Shown in pieces: positions 56,653 to 64,000 of a stretch of 64,000 nt of DNA (position 1 is the stretch's first letter; every line of letters starts with the position of its first letter). A program made the translations under genes and the position numbers. Source of the DNA: Paraglaciecola chathamensis S18K6 (lineage in GTDB: Bacteria; Pseudomonadota; Gammaproteobacteria; Enterobacterales; Alteromonadaceae). The stretch is from the NCBI GenBank assembly GCA_000314955.1, contig BAEM01000033.1, positions 186,001 through 250,000 of the forward strand, in the 5' to 3' direction. The notes beneath the pieces were generated by a model. That model was given only the letters and a program-made list of their open reading frames with translations. It ran no database searches and was not told the origin of the DNA.

Positions 56653-59421
56653 ATGTTAAGAACGTTTAATTTTCAGATAATCGCATTGCTTGCGTTTATG
56701 TTTGTCGCGCCAGTGAACGCCGTTACGCCGTCTGCGCAACAAATTGAGCAATTTAAAAGCATGCCAAAAGCACAGCAAGAAGCGCTTGCTCGGCAAATGG
56801 GTATTGATTTATCTGACTTAAACCTTTCAGGGGGAAGTAATAGTAGCGTAGAAGTACAGCCTGAAAGCCAAGTTAACCGCTACGTTGACGACAACGAAAT
56901 TGCTGCGCGTCTCGCTGAGCAAAGTGCGAATAAAAACAAAACCAAAGAATTAAAGCCATTCGGCTACGATTTGTTCGACTCATCAACGGCGACAGCCTCT
57001 TTTGCACCTCCTACTAATTTGCCTGTACCTGCCGATTATATCTTGGGCCCTGGTGACACTATTCGCGTGCAACTATTCGGCAAAGTGAGTGAACAACATT
57101 CATTGCAAGTAAACAATGAAGGCGTTATCGAAGTGCCAGACTTAGGCCCGATGAATGCAGCAGGGCTAAGCTACAACGAATTTAAACAGCAATTAACCCA
57201 GCGTTACAGTGAACAGGTTATTGGTGTCACGCCAAACATCAGTATGGGCGAGCTTCGTACAATCCAAGTTTATATGGTGGGCGAGGCGTATCAACCAGGC
57301 GCATATACAGTTAGTGCGCTATCAACCATTACTAATGCGTTGTTTTCAAGTGGCGGCATTAACGATGTGGGCTCGTTGCGCCATATTGAGCTTAAGCGAG
57401 CTGGCAAAACAGTCACCGAATTCGACTTGTACGACTTGTTGGTATTTGGTGACACAAGCAAAGACATGCGCTTGCAACAGGGTGACGTGATCTTTATCCC
57501 TATTGTGAAAAAGTTGGTAAGCGTTGACGGTGAGGTTCGACGCCCCGCTATTTACGAAGCCAAAGACAACGACACCATGGCTAGCATGTTAAACATTGCT
57601 GGTGGCTTATTACCGACAGCAGCGGCTAAAAGCTTACAAGTGGCACGTAGTACAGCCAGTGACGGTTTTGAAGTGAAAACTGTCAATATGCAAGACAGAG
57701 CAGGGCGCTCGTTAAAGCTATCAGCAGGTGACTTTATAAATGTACCCGCTGCGGGCAACGAGTTTAATAATGCGGTTGTGGTAATGGGGGCTTATGCTAC
57801 CCCAGGCTTGACCCAATGGCGCCCAGGACTAATGTTATCTGATCTGGTTAATCGTAATAGCTTGATGGGCACAACAGACGTTGACTATGCCTTGATCATG
57901 CGCGGGGCTAAATTTGCGCGCCAGAGTGACATTATTCAATTTGAGCCAGCTAAAGTACTTTCTGGTGAAACTGACGTTGAATTGAATGCATTCGATAAAG
58001 TCGTATTTTTTAACCGTTTTACTCCCGTAGACCCTGAAGAGAGCGACAAACAGAGTGAAAAGAAGGGGAATGACTCTAAGCGTGCGACGAACCAACAAAA
58101 GCAAGGTACGCAGTATGTAAACAATATACCTATGCAAAGTGGGGCTAACGGCCAAGTAACAAGCAATACGCAAAACCCGCAATTTGAAAATACGTTACGC
58201 GACCAAAGTGCTGCAAGTAATTCACGGAATAACAAAGGCACCAAGGATGACGAAAACAATGAAGATAACAAAGCTAACCTCTTACAAGAATTAGATTTAG
58301 CCAGTTTCACAGAAAAGTATTTGATTTTAGAGAAAACGAAGTATCTGTCTCGGGAAGAACTATTAGCGCCTATTATTGAGCGCTTACAAAACGAGAGCAC
58401 ACAGAGCTCGCCAATGAAATTGGTTGAAATTACTGGGCAAGTAAAATTCCCCGGTGTTTACCCAGTACAGAAGAACGCGACTGTGCGCGACCTTATTTTA
58501 GCTGGTGGAGGCTTGTTAGAATCGGCTTATTTACAAAAAGCTGAAATATCGCGTACTAGCTTAGACAGCAGCAATGCGCTGCGTATAGAGCACATACAGA
58601 TTGATTTAATAGATTCAATGCTCGGTAACAATAACATCGCCCTGCAAAGTAAAGACACGCTCAATGTGTTACGCACCCCTGATTGGCACGAAAACAAAAA
58701 AGTTGAGTTGGTAGGCGAGGTTGTTTTCCCTGGGGTTTATCAAATCAAAAAAGGCGAAACGCTTGCTCAGTTAATTGAGCGTGCAGGTGGCTTAACTGAA
58801 GAAGCGACCGTCAAGGCGGTAGTGTTTACTCGTGAAGAGTTAAAACAGCGTGAGCGTGAAAACCTAGACAAGTCAGTAGAGAACTTACGTCAGCAAATTG
58901 CTTCAACAAATTTATCTGGTAGTCAAAATGTTAAAACTATTGATTATCAAGAAGCCAAATTAATTTTAGATGAACTACTGCAGGTCGAGCCGGTGGGCCG
59001 ATTAGTGATTGATATGCCGCAAATCATAGCAGGTAACCCCACAGCTGATTTATCACTTAAAGACGGCGACAAACTGTTTGTGCCTAATATTTCTTCTTCG
59101 GTTTCTGTAGTCGGTGAAGTGTTTGTACCGTCAACCCATATGTTTAAATACGGCAAAACACTCGAGCAATATGTAGCTAACTCTGGTGGTGAAACCGACC
59201 GCGCAGACATGGGCGATGTTTACATCGTTAAAGCTGATGGTTCAGTGACCATTCCTGAAACATCATTCTGGTTTAGCTCAAATGAGACAGTGTTAGAGCC
59301 AGGCGACACCATAGTGGTACCGCGTGACGTAACTAACTACGAGCGTTTAGGATTATGGCAAACCATTACCCAAATAGCCTATCAGTCAGCGATTGCGTTG
59401 ATAGCAATTGGCAATCTTTAA
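56653..59421 (+). CDS. Large polysaccharide export protein with multiple SLBB domains (Wza-like)
   Basis: 922 residues with a signal peptide (to about residue 23, PVNA). After an acidic/polar region comes the Poly_export domain (ADYILGPGDTIRVQLFGKVS..HSLQVNNEGVIEVPDLGP). Repeated SLBB domains follow, each with a VxGEVxxPG-type core: VYMVGEAYQPGAY, VSVDGEVRRPAIY, VEITGQVKFPGVY, VELVGEVVFPGVY and VSVVGEVFVPSTH. A C-terminal hydrophobic stretch (AIALIAIGNL) ends the protein. Much larger than E. coli Wza (about 380), with a charged Gln/Asn/Lys-rich insert near 455-545. Likely the outer-membrane/periplasmic channel for a capsule or O-polysaccharide. First gene of the cluster. Confidence 0.88.
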   Translation: MLRTFNFQIIALLAFMFVAPVNAVTPSAQQIEQFKSMPKAQQEALARQMGIDLSDLNLSGGSNSSVEVQPESQVNRYVDDNEIAARLAEQSANKNKTKELKPFGYDLFDSSTATASFAPPTNLPVPADYILGPGDTIRVQLFGKVSEQHSLQVNNEGVIEVPDLGPMNAAGLSYNEFKQQLTQRYSEQVIGVTPNISMGELRTIQVYMVGEAYQPGAYTVSALSTITNALFSSGGINDVGSLRHIELKRAGKTVTEFDLYDLLVFGDTSKDMRLQQGDVIFIPIVKKLVSVDGEVRRPAIYEAKDNDTMASMLNIAGGLLPTAAAKSLQVARSTASDGFEVKTVNMQDRAGRSLKLSAGDFINVPAAGNEFNNAVVVMGAYATPGLTQWRPGLMLSDLVNRNSLMGTTDVDYALIMRGAKFARQSDIIQFEPAKVLSGETDVELNAFDKVVFFNRFTPVDPEESDKQSEKKGNDSKRATNQQKQGTQYVNNIPMQSGANGQVTSNTQNPQFENTLRDQSAASNSRNNKGTKDDENNEDNKANLLQELDLASFTEKYLILEKTKYLSREELLAPIIERLQNESTQSSPMKLVEITGQVKFPGVYPVQKNATVRDLILAGGGLLESAYLQKAEISRTSLDSSNALRIEHIQIDLIDSMLGNNNIALQSKDTLNVLRTPDWHENKKVELVGEVVFPGVYQIKKGETLAQLIERAGGLTEEATVKAVVFTREELKQRERENLDKSVENLRQQIASTNLSGSQNVKTIDYQEAKLILDELLQVEPVGRLVIDMPQIIAGNPTADLSLKDGDKLFVPNISSSVSVVGEVFVPSTHMFKYGKTLEQYVANSGGETDRADMGDVYIVKADGSVTIPETSFWFSSNETVLEPGDTIVVPRDVTNYERLGLWQTITQIAYQSAIALIAIGNL

Positions 59422-59451
59422 CTTGTTAAATGAGAAATTTGAGTAATTGAA

Positions 59452-60438
59452 ATGACTTATACGAAAAGTAACACGCCAGAAAAAGACAAGGTTCAATACG
59501 TAGCGATATCGCCTGACATGTTTCAGGCGCAAAACAATGATGACGAAATAGATTTACGAGAGCTATGGAATGTAATTTGGCGCGGTAAGTGGCTAATTAT
59601 TGCGATTACCACAATATTTGCAGTGGCATCCGTTTTTTACGCTTTAAGCCTTCCTAATATATATAGGTCAGAAGCTCTACTTGCCCCTGCGGATTCCGAT
59701 CAGCAAGGTGGGTTATCAGGGCTTTCCGGACAACTAGGGGGCTTAGCATCTCTTGCTGGTGTAAATCTAGGTGGTGGTAAAACCGACAAAACTGCACTTG
59801 CTATCGAGATACTTAAATCCCGTGAGTTTTTTGCAAAGTTCGCTGAGAAACATCAAATCCTGCCGGATTTAGTGGCGGCTAAAGGTTGGGACCCTGTTTC
59901 GAATAAAACTATCTACGATGAGGACATCTATTCCTCTAAAAAAGGTGAGTGGATCAGAAATGTGAAGCCACCTAAGAGGCCTAAGCCGTCGATGCAGGAA
60001 GCAAAAATATATTTTGATAAAGCGTTCAAAATCAATAAATCAATAGATACTGGAATGATATCAATTGAGGTAATGCATTACTCCCCTTCTGTAGCTAAGC
60101 AATGGGTCGATTGGTCTATAGAAGACATTAATTTGGTAATGAAAAAACGCGATGAAGATGAAGCTAGAAAAAGTATAAGCTATCTAGAGAGTCAGCTATC
60201 AAAAACGAATATTGTTGAACAAAAAGCATTGCTATATCAATTAGTTGAAGAGCAAGCTAAAACATTAATGTTCGCAGAAGTTCGCAAAGAATATATATTT
60301 AAAACGATAGATAAAGCTTTAGTAACAGAAGAAAAAGTGTCGCCAAATAGAGCAATTATTGTTTCTATAGTAGTTATTTTTGCTGGTATATTAGCTTCCG
60401 TAATTCTGTTAGTTCGAAATTATATTAAATTCAAGTAG
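59452..60438 (+). CDS. Wzz-type polysaccharide co-polymerase / chain-length determinant
   Basis: 328 residues: a membrane segment near the N-terminus (about 44-62) preceded by [17 protein letters not shown], a large periplasmic helical domain with a Gly/Leu-rich insert ([13 protein letters not shown]), and a second membrane segment at the C-terminus ([19 protein letters not shown]) preceded by PNR. It controls chain length during Wzy-dependent polymerisation. No BY-kinase domain is fused. 30 bp after the export gene. Confidence 0.9.
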   Translation: MTYTKSNTPEKDKVQYVAISPDMFQAQNNDDEIDLRELWNVIWRGKWLIIAITTIFAVASVFYALSLPNIYRSEALLAPADSDQQGGLSGLSGQLGGLASLAGVNLGGGKTDKTALAIEILKSREFFAKFAEKHQILPDLVAAKGWDPVSNKTIYDEDIYSSKKGEWIRNVKPPKRPKPSMQEAKIYFDKAFKINKSIDTGMISIEVMHYSPSVAKQWVDWSIEDINLVMKKRDEDEARKSISYLESQLSKTNIVEQKALLYQLVEEQAKTLMFAEVRKEYIFKTIDKALVTEEKVSPNRAIIVSIVVIFAGILASVILLVRNYIKFK

Positions 60439-60445
60439 GGCAGTT

Positions 60446-61573
60446 GTGAAAATACTATCAATATTCGGTACAAGACCTGAGGCTATAAAAATGGCCCCTC
60501 TAATAAAAGCGTTATCAGATAACGAAAGTATTGAGTCTAAAGTCTGTGTGACAGCACAACACAGAGAAATGCTTGATCAGGTGTTAAAGCTATTCGAAAT
60601 CGTACCTGATTACGATTTGAATATTATGAAATCTGGTCAAAATTTAAATCAAATCACTTCGCTTATTCTACAAGAATTAAAATTCGTACTAGGCGACTTT
60701 AAACCTAATCTTGTGCTGGTTCACGGTGATACGGCAACGACTTTTGCCGCTAGTTTGGCTGCATATTATGAACAAATACCTGTGGGCCATATAGAAGCGG
60801 GGCTACGCACCGGTAATATTTACTCTCCGTGGCCCGAAGAAGGAAATCGGAAGTTAACTGCTGCAATTGTAAGTTACCATTTCGCACCTACAGATACCGC
60901 AAAGCATAATTTGCTTAAAGAGAACTATGATGCATCAACTATAGAGGTGACTGGTAACACAGTCATTGACGCTTTGTTGATGACTAAATCAAAGATAGAC
61001 AATGATACGTCTCTATCTATGACCCTAAACAACTCTTTTCCTATGATTAATAAATCACGAAAACTCATACTAGTAACGGGACATCGTAGAGAGAGTTTCG
61101 GAAGTGGGTTTGAACAAATATGCGAAGCTTTAGTAATTACCGCAAAAAGTTACCCTGATGTCCAAATCCTATATCCTGTTCATCTCAATCCGAATGTGCG
61201 TGAGCCTGTAAATCGAATACTGAGGGATATAGATAATATATATTTAATAGAGCCTCAAGAATATCTTCCATTTATATATTTAATGGATAGAGCTTATTTG
61301 ATTTTGACTGATTCGGGGGGAATTCAAGAAGAAGCACCAAGTTTAGGCAAGCCCGTACTGGTCATGCGGGATACTACTGAGCGCCCTGAAGCGGTTAAAG
61401 CTGGTACAGTCAGGTTGATTGGTACAAACGTTCAGAACATTACATCAGCGATTAGCGAACTTATTGAAAATAATGATCTGTATGAAAAAATGAGCAGAGC
61501 ACATAATCCTTATGGTGACGGGAGTGCATCTAAATATATCGTAAAAAGTATATTAAACGCTATGACAATTTAG
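60446..61573 (+). CDS. wecB: UDP-N-acetylglucosamine 2-epimerase (non-hydrolysing)
   Basis: 375 residues, the E. coli WecB length. '[13 protein letters not shown]' at the start, [42 protein letters not shown] and the UDP-binding '[26 protein letters not shown]' all match. Makes UDP-ManNAc for surface polysaccharide. GTG 60446 is the start, with TAGGG upstream; no WecC dehydrogenase follows inside the window. From here on the sequence becomes visibly richer in A/T. Confidence 0.95.
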   Translation: MKILSIFGTRPEAIKMAPLIKALSDNESIESKVCVTAQHREMLDQVLKLFEIVPDYDLNIMKSGQNLNQITSLILQELKFVLGDFKPNLVLVHGDTATTFAASLAAYYEQIPVGHIEAGLRTGNIYSPWPEEGNRKLTAAIVSYHFAPTDTAKHNLLKENYDASTIEVTGNTVIDALLMTKSKIDNDTSLSMTLNNSFPMINKSRKLILVTGHRRESFGSGFEQICEALVITAKSYPDVQILYPVHLNPNVREPVNRILRDIDNIYLIEPQEYLPFIYLMDRAYLILTDSGGIQEEAPSLGKPVLVMRDTTERPEAVKAGTVRLIGTNVQNITSAISELIENNDLYEKMSRAHNPYGDGSASKYIVKSILNAMTI

Positions 61574-61582
61574 AAGTAATCT

Positions 61583-62638
61583 ATGAAAATTTTAGTATTG
61601 TGTGAAGCTTATCCTGAAAAAACTAAACCCTATCAATTAATGTATGTGCATACTCGGGTACGCGAATATTTAAAGCAAGGACTAGATGTTACAGTTTTAT
61701 CATTCAGAGCCAATGATGATTATGAAATTGATGGTGTGCAGGTAAAGAAAGAGCAAAGATTAAATGCAGGCGATTTTGATTTGGTCATTTCCCACGCGCC
61801 AAACATCAGAAATCATATTCGTTATATTTTCAGATATCTAAAAAAGTCACAAATAGTTTTTTTTATACACGGACACGAAGCCTTAGACGTTACAAAGTAC
61901 TATCCTGGCCGATATGATGGAACTAAATATCCAATATCAAGGAAATGCCTCGAGGTTATTAAGCTAACCTGCCTTAGGTTATTTCTAAACCAATTCAGTA
62001 AACAAATCCATATGATTTACGTTAGTAAATGGATGAAACGACATTTTTATAAGAATGTTAAGTTTAAGAAAGCGTTTTTAAGTGAAAACATAATAGCTAA
62101 CTCAGTTAACGAATGCTACGTGTCAGCGTCTTGGGATAGAGAGTCAGAAAAAAAATTTGATTATATAACGATTAGACCTCTTAACGAAAAAAAATATGCA
62201 GTAGATGTTGTTTTAGAATATGCAAAAGCAAACCCTAGTAAGTTATTTGCTCTTTATGGTGAGGGAAACATTTTCGAATACATTGAGAAGCCTGAAAATG
62301 TTATACATTTTGAAAAATTTTTATTTGAAAACGAAATAGTGAAAGTGCTGAATATGTCAAAAGCAGCTTTCATGCCGACTCGTCTAGATGCTCAAGGAGT
62401 AATGGTGTGTGAAATGGCAACGTTTGGTATTCCGACTGTTACTTCAAATATTGATGTGTGTAAAGAGATATTTTCTGAGATTGATAATGTCGCTTTAATA
62501 GATAATGAATCGATACAACCCTTGCCTGATTTTGAACAAACGAAATTTGTTAAAAACCTCAAGTATTGCTCTGAAAATACTATTAACAGAGAGATAAAGC
62601 TTATTAATGATTTAAAACGAAATGAGGATTTAACATGA
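61583..62638 (+). CDS. Glycosyltransferase (GT-B type)
   Basis: 351 residues. N-terminal 'MKILVLCEAYPEKT..MYVHTRVREYLKQGLDVTVLSF' and the C-terminal donor-binding pattern (ALYGEG, then FMPTRLDAQGVMVCEMATFGIPTVTSNI) fit GT-B glycosyltransferases of the GT1/GT4 style. No signal peptide or membrane helix; probably adds one sugar to the lipid-linked repeat unit at the inner face of the membrane. Sugar and linkage unknown. It overlaps the following gene by four bases. Confidence 0.8.
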   Translation: MKILVLCEAYPEKTKPYQLMYVHTRVREYLKQGLDVTVLSFRANDDYEIDGVQVKKEQRLNAGDFDLVISHAPNIRNHIRYIFRYLKKSQIVFFIHGHEALDVTKYYPGRYDGTKYPISRKCLEVIKLTCLRLFLNQFSKQIHMIYVSKWMKRHFYKNVKFKKAFLSENIIANSVNECYVSASWDRESEKKFDYITIRPLNEKKYAVDVVLEYAKANPSKLFALYGEGNIFEYIEKPENVIHFEKFLFENEIVKVLNMSKAAFMPTRLDAQGVMVCEMATFGIPTVTSNIDVCKEIFSEIDNVALIDNESIQPLPDFEQTKFVKNLKYCSENTINREIKLINDLKRNEDLT

Positions 62639-63564
62639 CCGTACTGAGCCTAGGGGGATGGTATGTTGGTAATTCAGCGGTACTTGATTGGTTAGATGGA
62701 TTCTCGTCTTATTATTATCTAAGAGGTGATTTCCATGATCTGAGAAAGTATGGGGGATTGTATGACTGTATTGTTGAAAAAGATCATCAGCGAAAATGTC
62801 AAATTGTAGATAGTGAATTAAAGCACTTTTGTAAGGGATTGCTCAGGCCTACAAAAGCGTTTTTCAACAAGTCAATAAATGGAAAGGTACCTAATCACCC
62901 GTCTTTGCTTAACTATAACATCCTGATGCTTTTTAATTATTTAACATTTAGAGTACACATTAGAAACAAGGATTTTGACCAACTTGCCTTTTGGAAAAAA
63001 CGGCTAGCTATGCTCACTAAAATAAGCGATAACCGCGACGCAAAACTTGTATTACAAAATCCAACGTATTACGACGATATCGCGCCAGAGCATAGCGCTA
63101 TTTGGCGTGAATTATTTGAAAATCCTAAAATGTTTTTTGTCCATCGCGACCCTGTCGACCAGTTTGTACAAATTTACTTAGCTGATGACTTGAAATATGG
63201 TAATACTAGGTTTAGAGCTGGCACAGAAAATTTAAACCCAGTAGAGCGATATTTTTATATAACAAAAAGAACTTATATTAGCAGAATAAATATGCTGAAA
63301 AAGTTTCCTCCAAATCAACTAGCGGTTATAAACTTTGAAAAGTTCGCATATGCCAGTGACGAAGCAATAAAACCGATACGTGATTTTTTCGATATTTGCT
63401 CGGAAAGAGAGTTTAACTTTAATTTTGAAATGACTAGAGGAAATGTAGGTCTTTCCAAGAAAAATGAAAATGTAGTTCATCATTTGAAAGAGTATTCAGG
63501 TCAATTAGAAGAATTATATCAATTACGAAATGAGTTGTCGGCTGCAGAGCATTCCGTAATTTAA
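62635..63564 (+). CDS. Sulfotransferase-like protein
   Basis: 309 residues. Residues 5-14 (LGGWYVGNSA) sit where sulfotransferases bind the 5'-phosphosulfate of PAPS. KMFFVHRDPVDQFVQIYLAD (about 165-185) matches the 3'-phosphate loop (RDP..), and LAVINFEKFA resembles the downstream strand. The first loop lacks the usual S-G-T, so catalytic competence is uncertain. It would sulfate the polysaccharide or a precursor, a modification common in marine bacteria (inference). Overlaps the glycosyltransferase and the next gene. Confidence 0.62.
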   Translation: MTVLSLGGWYVGNSAVLDWLDGFSSYYYLRGDFHDLRKYGGLYDCIVEKDHQRKCQIVDSELKHFCKGLLRPTKAFFNKSINGKVPNHPSLLNYNILMLFNYLTFRVHIRNKDFDQLAFWKKRLAMLTKISDNRDAKLVLQNPTYYDDIAPEHSAIWRELFENPKMFFVHRDPVDQFVQIYLADDLKYGNTRFRAGTENLNPVERYFYITKRTYISRINMLKKFPPNQLAVINFEKFAYASDEAIKPIRDFFDICSEREFNFNFEMTRGNVGLSKKNENVVHHLKEYSGQLEELYQLRNELSAAEHSVI

Positions 63565-64000
63565 TGTACTTTTCATTTTTATCTCTTATTATTCTCCTTC
63601 TATCTAGCTTCATTTTTAAGAAGGTTGCGGGTAGTTTAGCTGTCCGAAATCTAAATATGATTAGCTGGATGTTTTATATAAACTTAATTCTTCAAAGCTT
63701 TATATCTTCTGTAATCGTTGTCAATGGATGGGAAGATCATTATCGAATTTCTAGACAATTAACCACGCAGGACTCTAGGTTATATGGTTGGCTAGCTGTT
63801 CAGTGGGTAATGTTAGCTATGCCAATTGCGATGTATATGATAGTGATTTTTTCGGGTTTTAAAAGTACAGAGCGGCAATACCTAACTTACATAAGAAAAC
63901 CCATCGAAGAGTTTACATCGAGAAATAACAAAAGCCTATTTAAATTAATTTCGTTGCTAACTGGTATTTCATTACTTGCAGTATGTTATACATTTTATAC
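63564..64000 (+). CDS. Integral membrane protein, 5' part only (O-antigen polymerase-like candidate)
   Basis: An open frame starts at ATG 63564, overlapping the previous stop by one base, and runs off the right edge (145 codons seen). At least four hydrophobic segments are visible: residues 2-18, 34-54, about 80-100, and again at the cut end. Polar loops such as NGWEDHYRISRQLTTQD lie between them. Its position in the cluster and its topology fit a Wzy-type repeat-unit polymerase, but no diagnostic motif is within view; a flippase or other membrane protein is possible. Confidence 0.6.
   Translation, partial: MYFSFLSLIILLLSSFIFKKVAGSLAVRNLNMISWMFYINLILQSFISSVIVVNGWEDHYRISRQLTTQDSRLYGWLAVQWVMLAMPIAMYMIVIFSGFKSTERQYLTYIRKPIEEFTSRNNKSLFKLISLLTGISLLAVCYTFY

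Noticed and set aside
57936..58400. 154-codon antisense frame in the SLBB export gene
   Set aside because: Entirely within the charged insert of a clear export protein; no features of its own.

Overview
The window reads as chromosomal DNA of a marine gammaproteobacterium of the Alteromonadales. A Paraglaciecola/Glaciecola-like member of the Alteromonadaceae is the best guess. That placement is an inference from protein flavour and gene content (carbohydrate TonB receptor with tryptophan-halogenase-like partners, full ccm operon, PEP-CTERM-type protein, SrmB, fused CCA with HD domain); no rRNA gene is present to confirm it. No tRNA, rRNA, insertion sequence, prophage or CRISPR array was seen.

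Layout. 1-2.3 kb: end of a short-chain dehydrogenase, a FISUMP-domain secreted protein and an overlapping lipase-like lipoprotein, closed by a hairpin terminator shared with srmB. 2.5-5.7 kb (minus): srmB, a dimeric dUTPase-like gene, cca. 5.9-9.0 kb (plus): a GspA/GspB-type pair for type II secretin assembly, then a periplasmic solute-binding-like protein carrying a six-residue repeat. 9.0-22.7 kb: a carbohydrate-uptake locus with a TonB-dependent receptor, two tryptophan-halogenase-like flavoproteins, a GPH-family sugar symporter and a GH94 disaccharide phosphorylase. A LacI-family repressor gene closes it, and 14-bp LacI-type operators lie in front of the receptor, the transporter and the repressor gene. 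A CreA-family lipoprotein gene sits between the phosphorylase and repressor genes.

23.0-28.0 kb (minus): leuABCD preceded by a complete attenuator, with a promoter, an 18-residue leader peptide with 8 leucines, a terminator and a competing antiterminator arm. 28.0-35.1 kb: an unrecognised protein gene, eno, pyrG, a single-domain response regulator (plus) and mutS. 35.3-38.8 kb (plus): pncC, three small accessory enzyme genes, and recA with a LexA box lying exactly between its -35 and -10 elements. 39.4-41.4 kb: a PEP-CTERM-like secreted protein behind a sigma-54-type promoter, then a cupin_8/JmjC-like oxygenase.

41.5-44.8 kb (minus): an orphan FlhB C-terminal-domain protein and a large FliK-like protein. 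45.1-53.0 kb (plus): a tightly overlapping ccmABCDEFGHI operon for cytochrome c maturation, ending in mlaA. 53.1-56.1 kb (minus): galE, a small membrane protein and a POT peptide transporter. 56.6-64.0 kb (plus): the start of a surface-polysaccharide cluster (large SLBB export protein, Wzz-type co-polymerase, WecB epimerase, glycosyltransferase, sulfotransferase-like protein, truncated polymerase-like membrane protein). Its distal genes are visibly more A/T-rich than the rest and it runs past the right edge.

The most distinctive content is the LacI-controlled halogenase/TonB/GH94 locus, the leu attenuator, the sigma-54-driven PEP-CTERM gene, and the FlhB/FliK fragments that stand apart from any flagellar cluster.
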